Source: Anderseniella sp. (GTDB lineage: Bacteria; Pseudomonadota; Alphaproteobacteria; Rhizobiales; Aestuariivirgaceae). From it: DNA of 38,447 nt. Positions within the stretch are counted from its first letter, which is position 1, and the number at the start of each line of letters is the position of its first letter. Shown one piece after another: positions 17,502-26,359 of this stretch. The stretch is from the NCBI GenBank assembly GCA_030626025.1, contig DAOUPT010000031.1:1-38447 (forward strand). The letters run 5' to 3'. Under the pieces are notes generated by a model. That model worked only from the letters and a program-made list of their open reading frames with translations, searched no databases and had not been told where the DNA came from. Made by a program: the position numbers and the translations under genes.

Positions 17502-18601
17502 GTGAGAAAATGCCAATTCCGGTTTCTATTCTCACCGGGTTCTTAGGGGCCGGTAAAACCACGTTGTTGAACGCACTGCTTAAACATCCCGACATGAGCA
17601 ATACGGCAGTGATTATCAATGAGTTTGGTGATATTGGTATCGATCACCTACTGGTTGAAACAGCTGATGATAATGTGTTTGAAATGGCATCGGGTTGTTT
17701 GTGTTGTACCATCAGGGGTGATCTGGTTGACACACTATCTGATCTGATTGAACGCCGGGACAATGGAACGATTAAGGCATTTGACCGGGTGGTGATTGAA
17801 ACTACCGGGCTGGCCGATCCTGCGCCGGTTTTGCATACCATCATGAACCATCCTGCTTTGCTGCAACGATATCGCCTTGAAGGGGTGATAACGGTTGTCG
17901 ATACGGTTAATGGTGAGGCGACACTTGATGCTCATGAAGAGGCGGTAAAACAGGTTGCCGTTGCGGACCGGCTGGTTCTCACCAAAGCGGACCTTTTGAC
18001 GGGAAAGCAGGGCGAAGAAAAGTTATTCGCGATTATTGGACGCCTTAAGAAACTCAACCCCGGTGCGCGAATGCTTGAGGCGACTACTGGCGAGGCTATT
18101 CCGCAAAACCTGTTTAATACCGGTATTTATGATCCGGCAACAAAAACTGCTAATGTTGGACGTTGGCTGGTGGCTGATGCTTATGAAAACCCTGGCCGGA
18201 AACATGATCATCACCATGCGCACGATAAAAATCGTCACGATGATCATATTGAGAGTTTTTCCATTTCGAGCGACAAGGCAATTTCCAAATGGAACCTTGA
18301 TCTTTTTCTGGAATTATTACGCGGCTATCATGGCCCAAATCTTCTAAGGGTAAAGGGTATCATCAAGCTGGAAGAAGACCCGCAAAAACCGATGGTGATA
18401 CATGGGGTGCAGCACATTTTTCATCCGCCATTCCAAATGGACAAGTGGCCCGATGAAGATCACCGAAGTCGGCTGGTATTTATAACCCGTGACATAAAGC
18501 GGGCCCAGCTTGAAGATTTATTCAAAGCTTTTACCGACCCGGTCCGTGGTGGTGCTGATGCTTTTCGCGATGATACTTTATCGTTTCGAACTGGAGACTA
18601 G
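17498..18601 (+). CDS. CobW/COG0523 family metal-chaperone GTPase
   Basis: 367 residues; the start overlaps the carboxypeptidase stop (ATGA). Walker A GFLGAGKTT (residues 14-22), the family Cys motif GCLCC (Cys67, Cys69, Cys70) for metal binding, ETTGLADP, and the guanine motif LTKAD. A His/Asp-rich loop lies near residues 230-243 (HDHHHAHDKNRHDDH) and a CobW C-terminal domain follows (LLRVKGIIKLEEDPQKPMVIHGVQHIFHP). Such GTPases insert or shuttle zinc, cobalt or other metals; the loop suggests zinc. The client protein is not known. No Zur-type operator is seen, as the gene is inside an operon. Confidence 0.9.
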   Translation: MSEKMPIPVSILTGFLGAGKTTLLNALLKHPDMSNTAVIINEFGDIGIDHLLVETADDNVFEMASGCLCCTIRGDLVDTLSDLIERRDNGTIKAFDRVVIETTGLADPAPVLHTIMNHPALLQRYRLEGVITVVDTVNGEATLDAHEEAVKQVAVADRLVLTKADLLTGKQGEEKLFAIIGRLKKLNPGARMLEATTGEAIPQNLFNTGIYDPATKTANVGRWLVADAYENPGRKHDHHHAHDKNRHDDHIESFSISSDKAISKWNLDLFLELLRGYHGPNLLRVKGIIKLEEDPQKPMVIHGVQHIFHPPFQMDKWPDEDHRSRLVFITRDIKRAQLEDLFKAFTDPVRGGADAFRDDTLSFRTGD

Positions 18602-18603
18602 AC

Positions 18604-18954
18604 ATGGAAGTTTATATTCTTAAATCATGCGACACTTGCCGCAGGGCTGTTAAATGGCTTGATGCTGAAGGTATTAAGGTCAGGGTTTTTGATATCCGAA
18701 TCGATGGTATTTCTGGGGATGTCATAAAAGCTGCAATTGCCGCTCTTGGTTGGGAAAAAGTTCTCAATCGTCGCTCGACAAGTTGGCGTACTCTTGATGA
18801 GGGCAAAAAACTGGATATGGATGCGGAAAAAGCTCTTTCGCGGATATCTGATAATCCGACCTTGATGAAGCGCCCGTTGTTTGTTGTATCAGAAAGCTTT
18901 GTCGTTGGATTTGATAAATCTGCTCAAGACAGTTTGATGGAAATTACTTCCTGA
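18604..18954 (+). CDS. ArsC/Spx/YffB-type thioredoxin-fold protein
   Basis: 116 residues, 2 bp after the CobW-type gene. N-terminal strand and active site YILKSCDTCRRAVKWL with Cys9-Asp-Thr-Cys12, then VLNRRSTSWRTL and the cis-Pro region LMKRPLFVV. It is an ArsC-like reductase fold of the YffB type rather than a proven arsenate reductase: no arsenic genes are near, and the CxxC differs from the single-Cys site of classical ArsC. It ends 2 bp before the convergent dimethylargininase-like gene. Confidence 0.85.
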   Translation: MEVYILKSCDTCRRAVKWLDAEGIKVRVFDIRIDGISGDVIKAAIAALGWEKVLNRRSTSWRTLDEGKKLDMDAEKALSRISDNPTLMKRPLFVVSESFVVGFDKSAQDSLMEITS

Positions 18955-18956
18955 GC

Positions 18957-19814
18957 CTATTTTCTGACAAGAGGTCGGGTAAGGCAGGTTGGACCACCCT
19001 CTCCTTTCCGGCTGATCTCGTCAGCTTTTATCACTTCCACTTTGCAGCCTGCTGCTGACAGCCGCTTTTCAGTCTCTCGGTTTCCGGCAATCATCACCAC
19101 ATGGCGAGGTGAAATAGCCAGTACATTACACCCCATGGATTTAAATTCTTCATCAGGCACTTCGACAAAATCGAAATTGCGATCTTGCAGAAGCTGGACC
19201 AGACGCACGGGCATTAAGGGAAGATAAACTACAGCAAGGTTGTCATCGACAGGGCTTAACACGGACATCAGGTGAAAAACGTCCGTTGATCCCTTGTAAT
19301 GAGGTATGTCGAATGCCTCTATGGTGACCCCCGCCCCGACAATTTTCTGTAATTGTTGAATACCGGTGCGATTGGTGCGGTAGCCGATTGCCGCCAGCAA
19401 GGTTTCATCGTCCAGCCAGACAAGATCTCCGCCCTCGACCATGCCGGGCAGTTCAATTTCACCGGCAATGTTTTCACCGTTTTCGTACAGGGAATGGGCA
19501 TTGACGGCCGGCTCTTCCCGGCGCTGGGCCTTGCCCATTCCCGCTTTTACCAATCCTTTGGGTGTAACAATGAGTGAATCGCGCACATAAATTGAATCCA
19601 GCAATGCCGGTTCCATTGCAGGCAGTTCAATGACTTCTGCGCCGGTTTGGGCCAGCAGATCGACAAGGGATTGATATTCTGAAACGGCTTCGTTGAAATC
19701 AGGTTCTGAGTGGTAATTCAAATCCTGCCATTGATCTGAAACTTGCTGCTGATTGCCGAAGGCTTGTTCGGGGCGACGAATTGCTATGCGTTGAATTTGG
19801 CCATATTCATTCAT
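18957..19814 (-). CDS. dimethylargininase (DDAH)-like guanidino hydrolase
   Basis: 285 residues from ATG 19814, behind GGAGCAGG; a GTG at 19826 is 4 codons upstream. The pentein fold with its catalytic groups is visible: early Arg/Asp region YVRDSLIV, VEGGDLVWL, STDVFHLMSVL with the active His, and the nucleophile Cys277 in GGPTCLTRP. The closest type I can name hydrolyses methylated arginine to citrulline and methylamine or dimethylamine. An arginine-deiminase-like activity on another guanidine is possible. It is divergent from the formate dehydrogenase genes across 146 bp. If it releases dimethylamine, it would feed the one-carbon genes beside it, which is inference. Confidence 0.78.
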   Translation of the reverse strand: MNEYGQIQRIAIRRPEQAFGNQQQVSDQWQDLNYHSEPDFNEAVSEYQSLVDLLAQTGAEVIELPAMEPALLDSIYVRDSLIVTPKGLVKAGMGKAQRREEPAVNAHSLYENGENIAGEIELPGMVEGGDLVWLDDETLLAAIGYRTNRTGIQQLQKIVGAGVTIEAFDIPHYKGSTDVFHLMSVLSPVDDNLAVVYLPLMPVRLVQLLQDRNFDFVEVPDEEFKSMGCNVLAISPRHVVMIAGNRETEKRLSAAGCKVEVIKADEISRKGEGGPTCLTRPLVRK

Positions 19815-19960
19815 AACCTGCTCCACTGGAAAAACTATCTGAAATAAGCTCTAATACCGAAAAGACGTTTTGTCAGAAAAAATGCCGCTTTTGTGATGCT
19901 ATCTTTATCTACAAAATGGGCATAGTTGTGAAAAATAGCTTGTTATTCAGGTACACTCAA

Positions 19961-21640
19961 ATGGCAGATGATATTCAAACACCAATACGGCCAGGAAAAG
20001 GCAAGAAGCACAAGAGCCGTGCTTTTCCCAAGGGTCGTCAAGTTTTGCCATCGGCACATCTTGAAATTGTTGAATTGCTGGGTGAAGGCCTGTTGCGGCG
20101 TGATCTTTTGATCGAATATCTTCATTTGATACAAGACAAGTGGCATCATATTAGCGCGGCTCATCTGGCAGCTCTTGCCGAAGAAATGAAATTATCGCAA
20201 GCAGAAGTCTATGAGGTGGCAACTTTTTACCATCATTTTGATGTGGTGAAAGAAGATGGAAAAGCACCGGCGGAAATAACGATCCGGGTTTGTGACAGCC
20301 TGTCTTGCAAAATGGCGGGTGGGGAACGACTGCAGCAAGAGCTTCAAAATACAGCACCGGAAAATATTCGTGTTGTATCAGCGCCCTGCATGGGGCTGTG
20401 TGACAAGGCACCTGCTGCAGCGATCGGTAAGAATTATTGCGGTAACGTGACCGCAGCAATGGCTTTGGAACGGGTAACTCAGGGGGAAACTAGCGCCGAA
20501 ATTTCTGACTACCAATCGCTTGAAGACTATTTGGCGGCTGATGGTTACAGCATTTTCAAACAACAACCTGACCCTGATGAAATAATTGAAACGCTTGGTG
20601 CTGCCGGATTGCGTGGCCTGGGCGGTGCTGGGTTTCCTTCCGGGCAAAAATGGAATTTCGTGCGGGCCGAACCCGGACCGCGATTTATGTGTGTGAATGC
20701 TGATGAGGGTGAGCCGGGCACCTTTAAAGATCGCCACTACCTGCAGACCAAACCGCATCAGTTTCTGGAAGGTATGTTGATTGCCGGCAAGGCTGTGGAA
20801 GCAACGCGCATATATATTTATTTGCGCGATGAATACCCTGCAATTCATCACATACTTACTCGCGAGATCGTTGCACTTGAGCAGGCGGGAATAATTGCAG
20901 TTGATTATGTTGAGCTGCGGCGAGGAGCCGGGGCGTATATTTGCGGTGAAGAATCCGCCATGATTGAATCTATTGAAGGCAAACGGGGTTTGCCGCGTCA
21001 CCGGCCACCTTTTGTTGCGCAAAAAGGCTTGTTTAATCAGCCAACACTGGTTCACAATGTTGAGACGCTTTACTGGATTCCAGAAATCTTGAGACGAGGG
21101 GCCGACTGGTTTGCCTCCCAGGGTCGTGACAACCATAAGGGCAATCGTTCTTATTCGGTTTCGGGTCGGGTTAAAAATCCCGGTGTTGTGTTAACGGCAG
21201 CCGGGGCGACAGCCAGTGAGTTGATAGATTTATGCGGTGGCATGATTGATGGCCACAAGTTCAAAGCCTATCTGCCCGGCGGCCCATCGGGCGGTATTCT
21301 GCCCGCCAGTCTTGCTGACGTCCCGCTGGATTTTGGTACCTTGGTGGAATATAGCTGTTTTGTCGGTTCTCATGCGGTGGTGATTTTATCTGATCAGGAC
21401 AAGATCGGTGATGTTGTCCTAAATCTGCTTGAATTCTTCAAGCATGAAACCTGCGGTCAATGCACGCCCTGCCGCGTTGGATGTGAAAAAGCCGTGGCGC
21501 TGATGGGTGAGGATAACTGGAATACGGATTTGCTCAAAGAGTTATGTGGAGCCATGGCCGATGCATCTATTTGCGGGTTGGGACAGGCCGCACCTAATCC
21601 AATTTTGTCGATGCTCAAATATTTTGAGGACGAAATTTAA
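19961..21640 (+). CDS. fdsB: NAD-dependent formate dehydrogenase, fused gamma-beta subunit (FdsG-FdsB)
   Basis: About 559 residues from ATG 19961; the frame runs back to 19916. Residues ~1-175 are NuoE/FdsG-like with a [2Fe-2S] site (RVCDSLSCKMAG, then SAPCMGLC). Residues ~185-559 are NuoF/FdsB-like: FMN site GLRGLGGAGFPSGQKW, NAD region NADEGEPGTFKDR, GAGAYICGEESAMIESIEG, and a [4Fe-4S] motif ETCGQCTPCRVGCEKA. The subunit takes electrons from the catalytic subunit and reduces NAD in the cytoplasm. The gamma-beta fusion is the arrangement I recall from Methylobacterium FDH1, whereas in Rhodobacter and Cupriavidus they are separate genes. fdsA follows after one base. Confidence 0.93.
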   Translation: MADDIQTPIRPGKGKKHKSRAFPKGRQVLPSAHLEIVELLGEGLLRRDLLIEYLHLIQDKWHHISAAHLAALAEEMKLSQAEVYEVATFYHHFDVVKEDGKAPAEITIRVCDSLSCKMAGGERLQQELQNTAPENIRVVSAPCMGLCDKAPAAAIGKNYCGNVTAAMALERVTQGETSAEISDYQSLEDYLAADGYSIFKQQPDPDEIIETLGAAGLRGLGGAGFPSGQKWNFVRAEPGPRFMCVNADEGEPGTFKDRHYLQTKPHQFLEGMLIAGKAVEATRIYIYLRDEYPAIHHILTREIVALEQAGIIAVDYVELRRGAGAYICGEESAMIESIEGKRGLPRHRPPFVAQKGLFNQPTLVHNVETLYWIPEILRRGADWFASQGRDNHKGNRSYSVSGRVKNPGVVLTAAGATASELIDLCGGMIDGHKFKAYLPGGPSGGILPASLADVPLDFGTLVEYSCFVGSHAVVILSDQDKIGDVVLNLLEFFKHETCGQCTPCRVGCEKAVALMGEDNWNTDLLKELCGAMADASICGLGQAAPNPILSMLKYFEDEI

Positions 21641-21641
21641 A

Positions 21642-24365
21642 ATGACCGACACAATTTCATTTTCCTTGAATGGTAAAACCGTGACGGCCAATGGTGATGA
21701 AACCATCTGGCAGGTTGCAAAGCGACTGGGGACCGATATTCCTTATTTGTGTTTTAAAGATGCGGATGGTTATCGCGCCGATGGAAATTGCCGGGCTTGC
21801 ATGGTGGAGATTGAGGGCGAAAGAGTTCTTGCTGCATCGTGCAATCGCAAACCAAGTCAGGGTATGGTGGTTCATAGCGACAATGACCGGGCCACATCGG
21901 CGCGTAATATGGTGATGGAATTGCTCGTTGCAGATCAAGCATCCGAACCGCATGACCCTAACGCTGATTTCCAAAAATGGGCAACGCGTATGGCCGTTAC
22001 CACCTCTCGCTTTCCTAAACGCCAATCACCGGCACCTGATGTTACACACCCGGCCATGGCGGTAAATCTTGATGCATGTATCCACTGTAATTTGTGTGTT
22101 CGCGCTTGCCGCGAAGTGCAAGTTAATGATGTCATCGGCATGGCGTATTCTGGTGCGCATGCCAAAATCACCTTTGATTTTGATGATGCGATGGGAGCGT
22201 CAACCTGTGTTGGTTGCGGAGAGTGTGTTCAGGCGTGTCCTACCGGAGCGCTGATGGCCAAAACTGTTATTGATTGTAAGACGGTGGTTGACAAACAGGT
22301 ACGCTCGGTGTGCCCCTATTGTGGAGTGGGTTGCCAGATCAACTATAATATTGCTGATAACAAAATTATATCTGTCGACGGGGCTGATGGTCCGGCCAAT
22401 GAAAATCGTTTGTGTATCAAGGGCCGTTTTGGATTTGATTATGTTTCGTCACCAGAACGATTAACCGTTCCCTTGATCCGCAAGCCGGGGCATGAAAAGG
22501 GTGTAAATATTGATCCCGCAAATCCACTCAGTCATTTTCGAACTGCAACATGGGACGAAGCGCTGGATTTTGCCGCCGAAGGCCTTGCTGCAACACGGGC
22601 ACAAACCGGTCCCAAATCTCTTGCCGGATTTGGATCAGCAAAATGCTCCAACGAAGAAGCCTATCTGTTTCAAAAGCTGGTCCGCACCGGGTTTGGTTCC
22701 AACAACGTCGATCATTGTACACGACTGTGCCATGCTTCTTCAGTCGCGGCCTTGATGGAGACAATTGGATCGGGTGCGGTTACTGCGCCCTTTACGGCGG
22801 TTAAAGACAGTGATCTGATTGTTGTTATTGGTTGTAACCCGACAGAAAACCACCCGGTTGCTGCAACCTTTTTCAAGCAGGCAATCAAAAATGGTGCTGA
22901 TCTCATTGTCATGGATCCACGGGCTCAAGCTCTCAAACGTCACGCGACTCATATGTTGCAATTCAAACCCGGCAGCGATGTTGCGCTGCTCAATGCCATG
23001 ATGCATGTGATCATTGATGAGGAACTTTATGATCAGCAGTACATTCAGGCACATACTCAAGGGTTTGAAGATTTGCGCCAGCATTTGAAATCGTTCCCAC
23101 CTGAACAGATGCAGAAAGTTTGCGGCATTGATGCTGAAACAATCAAAACCGTGGCTCGGGAATATGCCAATGCCAAAGCGGCTATTATTTTCTGGGGTAT
23201 GGGGGTTTCTCAACATACCCACGGGACGGATAATGCCCGTTGTCTGATTTCTCTCACCTTGATGTGCGGGCAGACCGGTCGAGCCGGTACCGGGCTTCAC
23301 CCGTTACGGGGCCAGAATAATGTGCAAGGGGCATCTGACGCGGCGCTCATCCCGATGTTTTTCCCCGATTATAAACCGGTAGAAAATAGGGAAGAGCGCG
23401 CACGGTTTGAGGCTCTTTGGGACATTAAACTGGATGCAGAACCCGGCCTGACGGTGGTTGAGACCATGAATGCCATCCACGAAGGTGATGTAAAGGCCAT
23501 GTACATCATGGGTGAAAACCCGGCAATGTCTGACCCTGACCTCAACCATGCGCGCGGTGCGCTGGCAAAACTTGATCATCTGGTGGTGCAGGATATTTTT
23601 CTGACTGAAACAGCCATGTTTGCAGATATTATTTTGCCGGCCACTGCATGGCCGGAAAAAGACGGCACCGTATCCAATACCAACCGACAGGTGCAAATGG
23701 GTCGAAAAGCGCTTAACGCGCCCGGTGAGGCGATGCCGGACTGGTGGATCACTATGCAGTTGGCCAACCGTCTTGGTTTGCACTGGAATTATCAGGGGCC
23801 TGAACAGGTCTTTGCTGAAATGAAACAGGCGATGCCTTCTTTGAACAACATTACCTGGGAGCGGTTGTCAGCGGAAAATGTTGTTGCTTATCCCTGTCCT
23901 GCTCCTGACCATCCGGGTATGGATATTGTGTTTGCCGATCGTTTTCCAACCCAAAGTGGATTGGGCAAATTTGTTGCTGCCAGTGTGCTGGCCCCCGATG
24001 AGCAGCCTGATGTGGAATTTCCATTTATCCTTACGACCGGTCGACAGCTGGAACATTGGCACACCGGTGCCATGACCCGACGCTCAAATGTCCTTGATGC
24101 GGTTGAGCCGGAAGCCATTGTTCAGATGAATGTTGCCGATATTGAAAAGTTTGGAATTAGTGCGGGTGATTTAGTTGAAATCAATTCTCGCCGGGGCGGT
24201 GTAAAAATTCGTGTTCGGGCCGATAACAAAGTACCATCAGGTGTTGTTTTCGTTCCATTTGCTTTCGTAGAGGCTGCGGCAAATCTGCTGACAAATCCGA
24301 AACTTGATCCGGTTGGCAAGATACCTGAATTCAAGTACTGTGCGGTTGCTATTCAACCCGTCTAA
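21642..24365 (+). CDS. fdsA: NAD-dependent formate dehydrogenase, catalytic alpha subunit
   Basis: 907 residues from ATG 21642, which follows the fdsB stop by one base; the upstream extension lies inside fdsB. Order of sites: NuoG-like [2Fe-2S] (PYLCF, GNCRACMVE), two [4Fe-4S] clusters (CIHCNLCVRACREVQ and CVGCGECVQACPTGAL), the cofactor-proximal [4Fe-4S] (CPYCGVGCQI), then the bis-MGD domains. Catalytic Cys363-His364 lie in DHCTRLCHASS, so the metal is bound by Cys, not selenocysteine. The C-terminal molydopterin-binding domain starts near FILTTGRQLEHWHTGAMTRRS. It oxidises formate to CO2. Mo or W cannot be told apart from sequence. Confidence 0.94.
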   Translation: MTDTISFSLNGKTVTANGDETIWQVAKRLGTDIPYLCFKDADGYRADGNCRACMVEIEGERVLAASCNRKPSQGMVVHSDNDRATSARNMVMELLVADQASEPHDPNADFQKWATRMAVTTSRFPKRQSPAPDVTHPAMAVNLDACIHCNLCVRACREVQVNDVIGMAYSGAHAKITFDFDDAMGASTCVGCGECVQACPTGALMAKTVIDCKTVVDKQVRSVCPYCGVGCQINYNIADNKIISVDGADGPANENRLCIKGRFGFDYVSSPERLTVPLIRKPGHEKGVNIDPANPLSHFRTATWDEALDFAAEGLAATRAQTGPKSLAGFGSAKCSNEEAYLFQKLVRTGFGSNNVDHCTRLCHASSVAALMETIGSGAVTAPFTAVKDSDLIVVIGCNPTENHPVAATFFKQAIKNGADLIVMDPRAQALKRHATHMLQFKPGSDVALLNAMMHVIIDEELYDQQYIQAHTQGFEDLRQHLKSFPPEQMQKVCGIDAETIKTVAREYANAKAAIIFWGMGVSQHTHGTDNARCLISLTLMCGQTGRAGTGLHPLRGQNNVQGASDAALIPMFFPDYKPVENREERARFEALWDIKLDAEPGLTVVETMNAIHEGDVKAMYIMGENPAMSDPDLNHARGALAKLDHLVVQDIFLTETAMFADIILPATAWPEKDGTVSNTNRQVQMGRKALNAPGEAMPDWWITMQLANRLGLHWNYQGPEQVFAEMKQAMPSLNNITWERLSAENVVAYPCPAPDHPGMDIVFADRFPTQSGLGKFVAASVLAPDEQPDVEFPFILTTGRQLEHWHTGAMTRRSNVLDAVEPEAIVQMNVADIEKFGISAGDLVEINSRRGGVKIRVRADNKVPSGVVFVPFAFVEAAANLLTNPKLDPVGKIPEFKYCAVAIQPV

Positions 24366-24385
24366 CAGCCAACAAATGAGTATAA

Positions 24386-25003
24386 ATGAATAATGATATC
24401 ACATGTGTCATCCTTGCAGGTGGCCTTGCCCGGCGTATGGGGAATATTGACAAGGCGTTTGTGCAGTTAAATGACAAGCCATTGCTGGCCCATGTTTTGG
24501 AGAGGTTAACCTCGCAAACAACGAGCATTGTTATCAATGCCAATGGTGATGAAAGCCGGCTTTCCAAATGGGACTTGCCTGTCATAGCTGACACGATTTC
24601 TGATTTTCCCGGACCTCTGGCGGGTGTTTTGGCAGCAATGGAATGGGCTGTTGAATACAGGCCCGAGAGTAAGTGGATTGCGTCTATTCCCGTTGATACA
24701 CCCTTTGCGCCACCAGATCTGATTTCACGTTTGTTGGAGTCGGTCAAGAAAGACAATTCTGACATGGCTTGCGCAAAATCGAATGGCCGGGCGCACCCGG
24801 TGGTTGGGTTATGGCCGGTGGCGTTGGCTGATGATTTGCGACAGGCAATGACCTGTGATGGTATCCGTAAAGTTGACTTATGGACAGCGCGGTACAAGCT
24901 AACTTATACTGAATTTGATACAGTTCCTGTTGATCCGTTTTTTAATATTAACCGCCCCGAAGACATCGAGCAGGCCGGGAAAATCTTGCAGGAGACAGTT
25001 TAG
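24386..25003 (+). CDS. mobA: molybdenum cofactor guanylyltransferase MobA
   Basis: 205 residues. The nucleotide-binding motif ILAGGLARRMG (9-19) is followed by IDKA, then DFPGPLAGVLAAME and SIPVDTPF. The end carries FFNINRPEDIEQA. MobA adds GMP to molybdopterin, a step needed for the bis-MGD cofactor of the formate dehydrogenase just upstream (20 bp gap). Its stop TAG overlaps the moeA GTG by one base. Confidence 0.92.
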   Translation: MNNDITCVILAGGLARRMGNIDKAFVQLNDKPLLAHVLERLTSQTTSIVINANGDESRLSKWDLPVIADTISDFPGPLAGVLAAMEWAVEYRPESKWIASIPVDTPFAPPDLISRLLESVKKDNSDMACAKSNGRAHPVVGLWPVALADDLRQAMTCDGIRKVDLWTARYKLTYTEFDTVPVDPFFNINRPEDIEQAGKILQETV

Positions 25004-26262
25004 TGCCCCACAAGTTATTTGAGCAGGCTTGCGAACAATCAAAAGGCCTTGCGACATTTGATGATGTTCAAAATCTTTTGCGTGATCATATAGGTGTTGT
25101 TGCCGGTGTCGAAACCGTTGATTTGAAAAATGCATGCGGAGCAATTCTAGCCGAGGACGTCATTGCTCCGCGCAATGTTCCGGCATTCTCCAACTCTGCG
25201 ATCGATGGCTATGCCTTTGCTTCTGCCTCGCTCGAGGCAAGTCGCAAGCTAGAAATCACCCAGGAAATTTTTGCCGGAGCAGTGCCGACAGAGACTTTAG
25301 AAAAAGGGCAAGCGGCTCGGATTTATACTGGAGCGGTTATGCCACAAGGAGCTGACACCTGTTTAATGCAGGAAAATGCTGTTGTTGATGGTCGGGTATT
25401 AAATGTGCCGCAAGGCATTAAACAGGGCGCAAATACGCGACATGCTGGCGAGGACCTTAATGTCGGCGATGTTGTTATCAGCAAAGGCACCAGACTTGGC
25501 GCTGCTGAGCTTGGGGCAATCGCAACGACTGGTATTGGTACAATACAATGTCGAAAGCGATTGAAAGTTGCGATTATTTCTACTGGTGATGAAGTCATCA
25601 GGCCGGGTGAGGATCTGGAACCGGGACAGATATATGACAGCAATTTTCACCTGCTGAATGGATTGGCGCAGTCTTCCTACATTATTCTTGATGATATCGG
25701 GGTGCTGGTTGATGATGAGCAATTGATATTTTCTACAATCGAACGCTTGTCACAAAGCCATGATGTTATTCTAAGTACTGGCGGGGCCAGTGTCGGTGAC
25801 AAGGATTTCATTATTGCTGCGATGGAAGCACTGGGTATTCTCCATTCCTGGAAGATAGCGATTAAGCCAGGTCGACCCTTGGCGATTGGCCAGATTGGTG
25901 AAGCGATCTTTCTTGGTTTGCCCGGCAATCCGGTAGCTGCGTTCAATACCTGGTTGTTGTTTGCAATCCCGATGTTTGCCTATTTGCAAGGTGCAAACTG
26001 GGTGCCGCCGCAGCGCTATCCGATACCGGCAGGGTTTTCGATGCCGAATAAAAAAACCGGGCGTCGCGAATTTCTGCGCGGCTGGATTGAAAATAGCGAT
26101 AATGGTCCTGTTGCCTGCAAATTTGAACGCGATGGTTCCGGCCTGATTTCGGGACTTACTCGTTCAAGCGGCTTGATTGAACTGGCTGAAAATGTATCAG
26201 AGGTAAAACAGGGAACCCTGGTCAACTTTATACCGTTTTCAGAATTTGGCATTGCGTCGTAA
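25003..26262 (+). CDS. moeA: molybdopterin molybdenumtransferase MoeA
   Basis: 419 residues, GTG start at 25003 overlapping the mobA stop. Family motifs: IAPRNVPAFSNSAIDGYAF, IYTGAVMPQGADTC, ISTGDEVIRPGE, STGGASVGDKDF, IKPGRPLAIG, FLGLPGNPVAAF. MoeA inserts molybdate into adenylylated molybdopterin. With mobA it gives the operon its own last two cofactor steps. Earlier steps (moaA-E, mogA) are not in the window. Confidence 0.94.
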   Translation: MPHKLFEQACEQSKGLATFDDVQNLLRDHIGVVAGVETVDLKNACGAILAEDVIAPRNVPAFSNSAIDGYAFASASLEASRKLEITQEIFAGAVPTETLEKGQAARIYTGAVMPQGADTCLMQENAVVDGRVLNVPQGIKQGANTRHAGEDLNVGDVVISKGTRLGAAELGAIATTGIGTIQCRKRLKVAIISTGDEVIRPGEDLEPGQIYDSNFHLLNGLAQSSYIILDDIGVLVDDEQLIFSTIERLSQSHDVILSTGGASVGDKDFIIAAMEALGILHSWKIAIKPGRPLAIGQIGEAIFLGLPGNPVAAFNTWLLFAIPMFAYLQGANWVPPQRYPIPAGFSMPNKKTGRREFLRGWIENSDNGPVACKFERDGSGLISGLTRSSGLIELAENVSEVKQGTLVNFIPFSEFGIAS

Positions 26263-26359
26263 TTTACCGCTTTTTGCCGCAAAATTCCATGTCGCTTGAT
26301 TTTGGCGAATTATTGTAGCCACAGTTGAAAGTGGTCGATAATCAAAGGAACGAAACCTA

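Noticed and set aside
20378-21136. 252-codon minus-strand frame opposite the formate dehydrogenase beta subunit
   Set aside because: No recognisable domain; it lies wholly inside a well-supported gene on the other strand.
22710-22740. Possible selenocysteine (in-frame TGA) at the formate dehydrogenase active site
   Set aside because: The codon is TGC, giving Cys363 followed by His364; the frame has no internal TGA.
24499-24512. GAGGTTAACCTC palindrome as a regulatory site
   Set aside because: It lies inside the mobA coding sequence and is explained by its codons.
26263-26359. Glycine or other riboswitch ahead of the demethylase-like gene
   Set aside because: Only a 4-bp hairpin (CCAC...GTGG) is present; no conserved aptamer core is visible in 97 bp.
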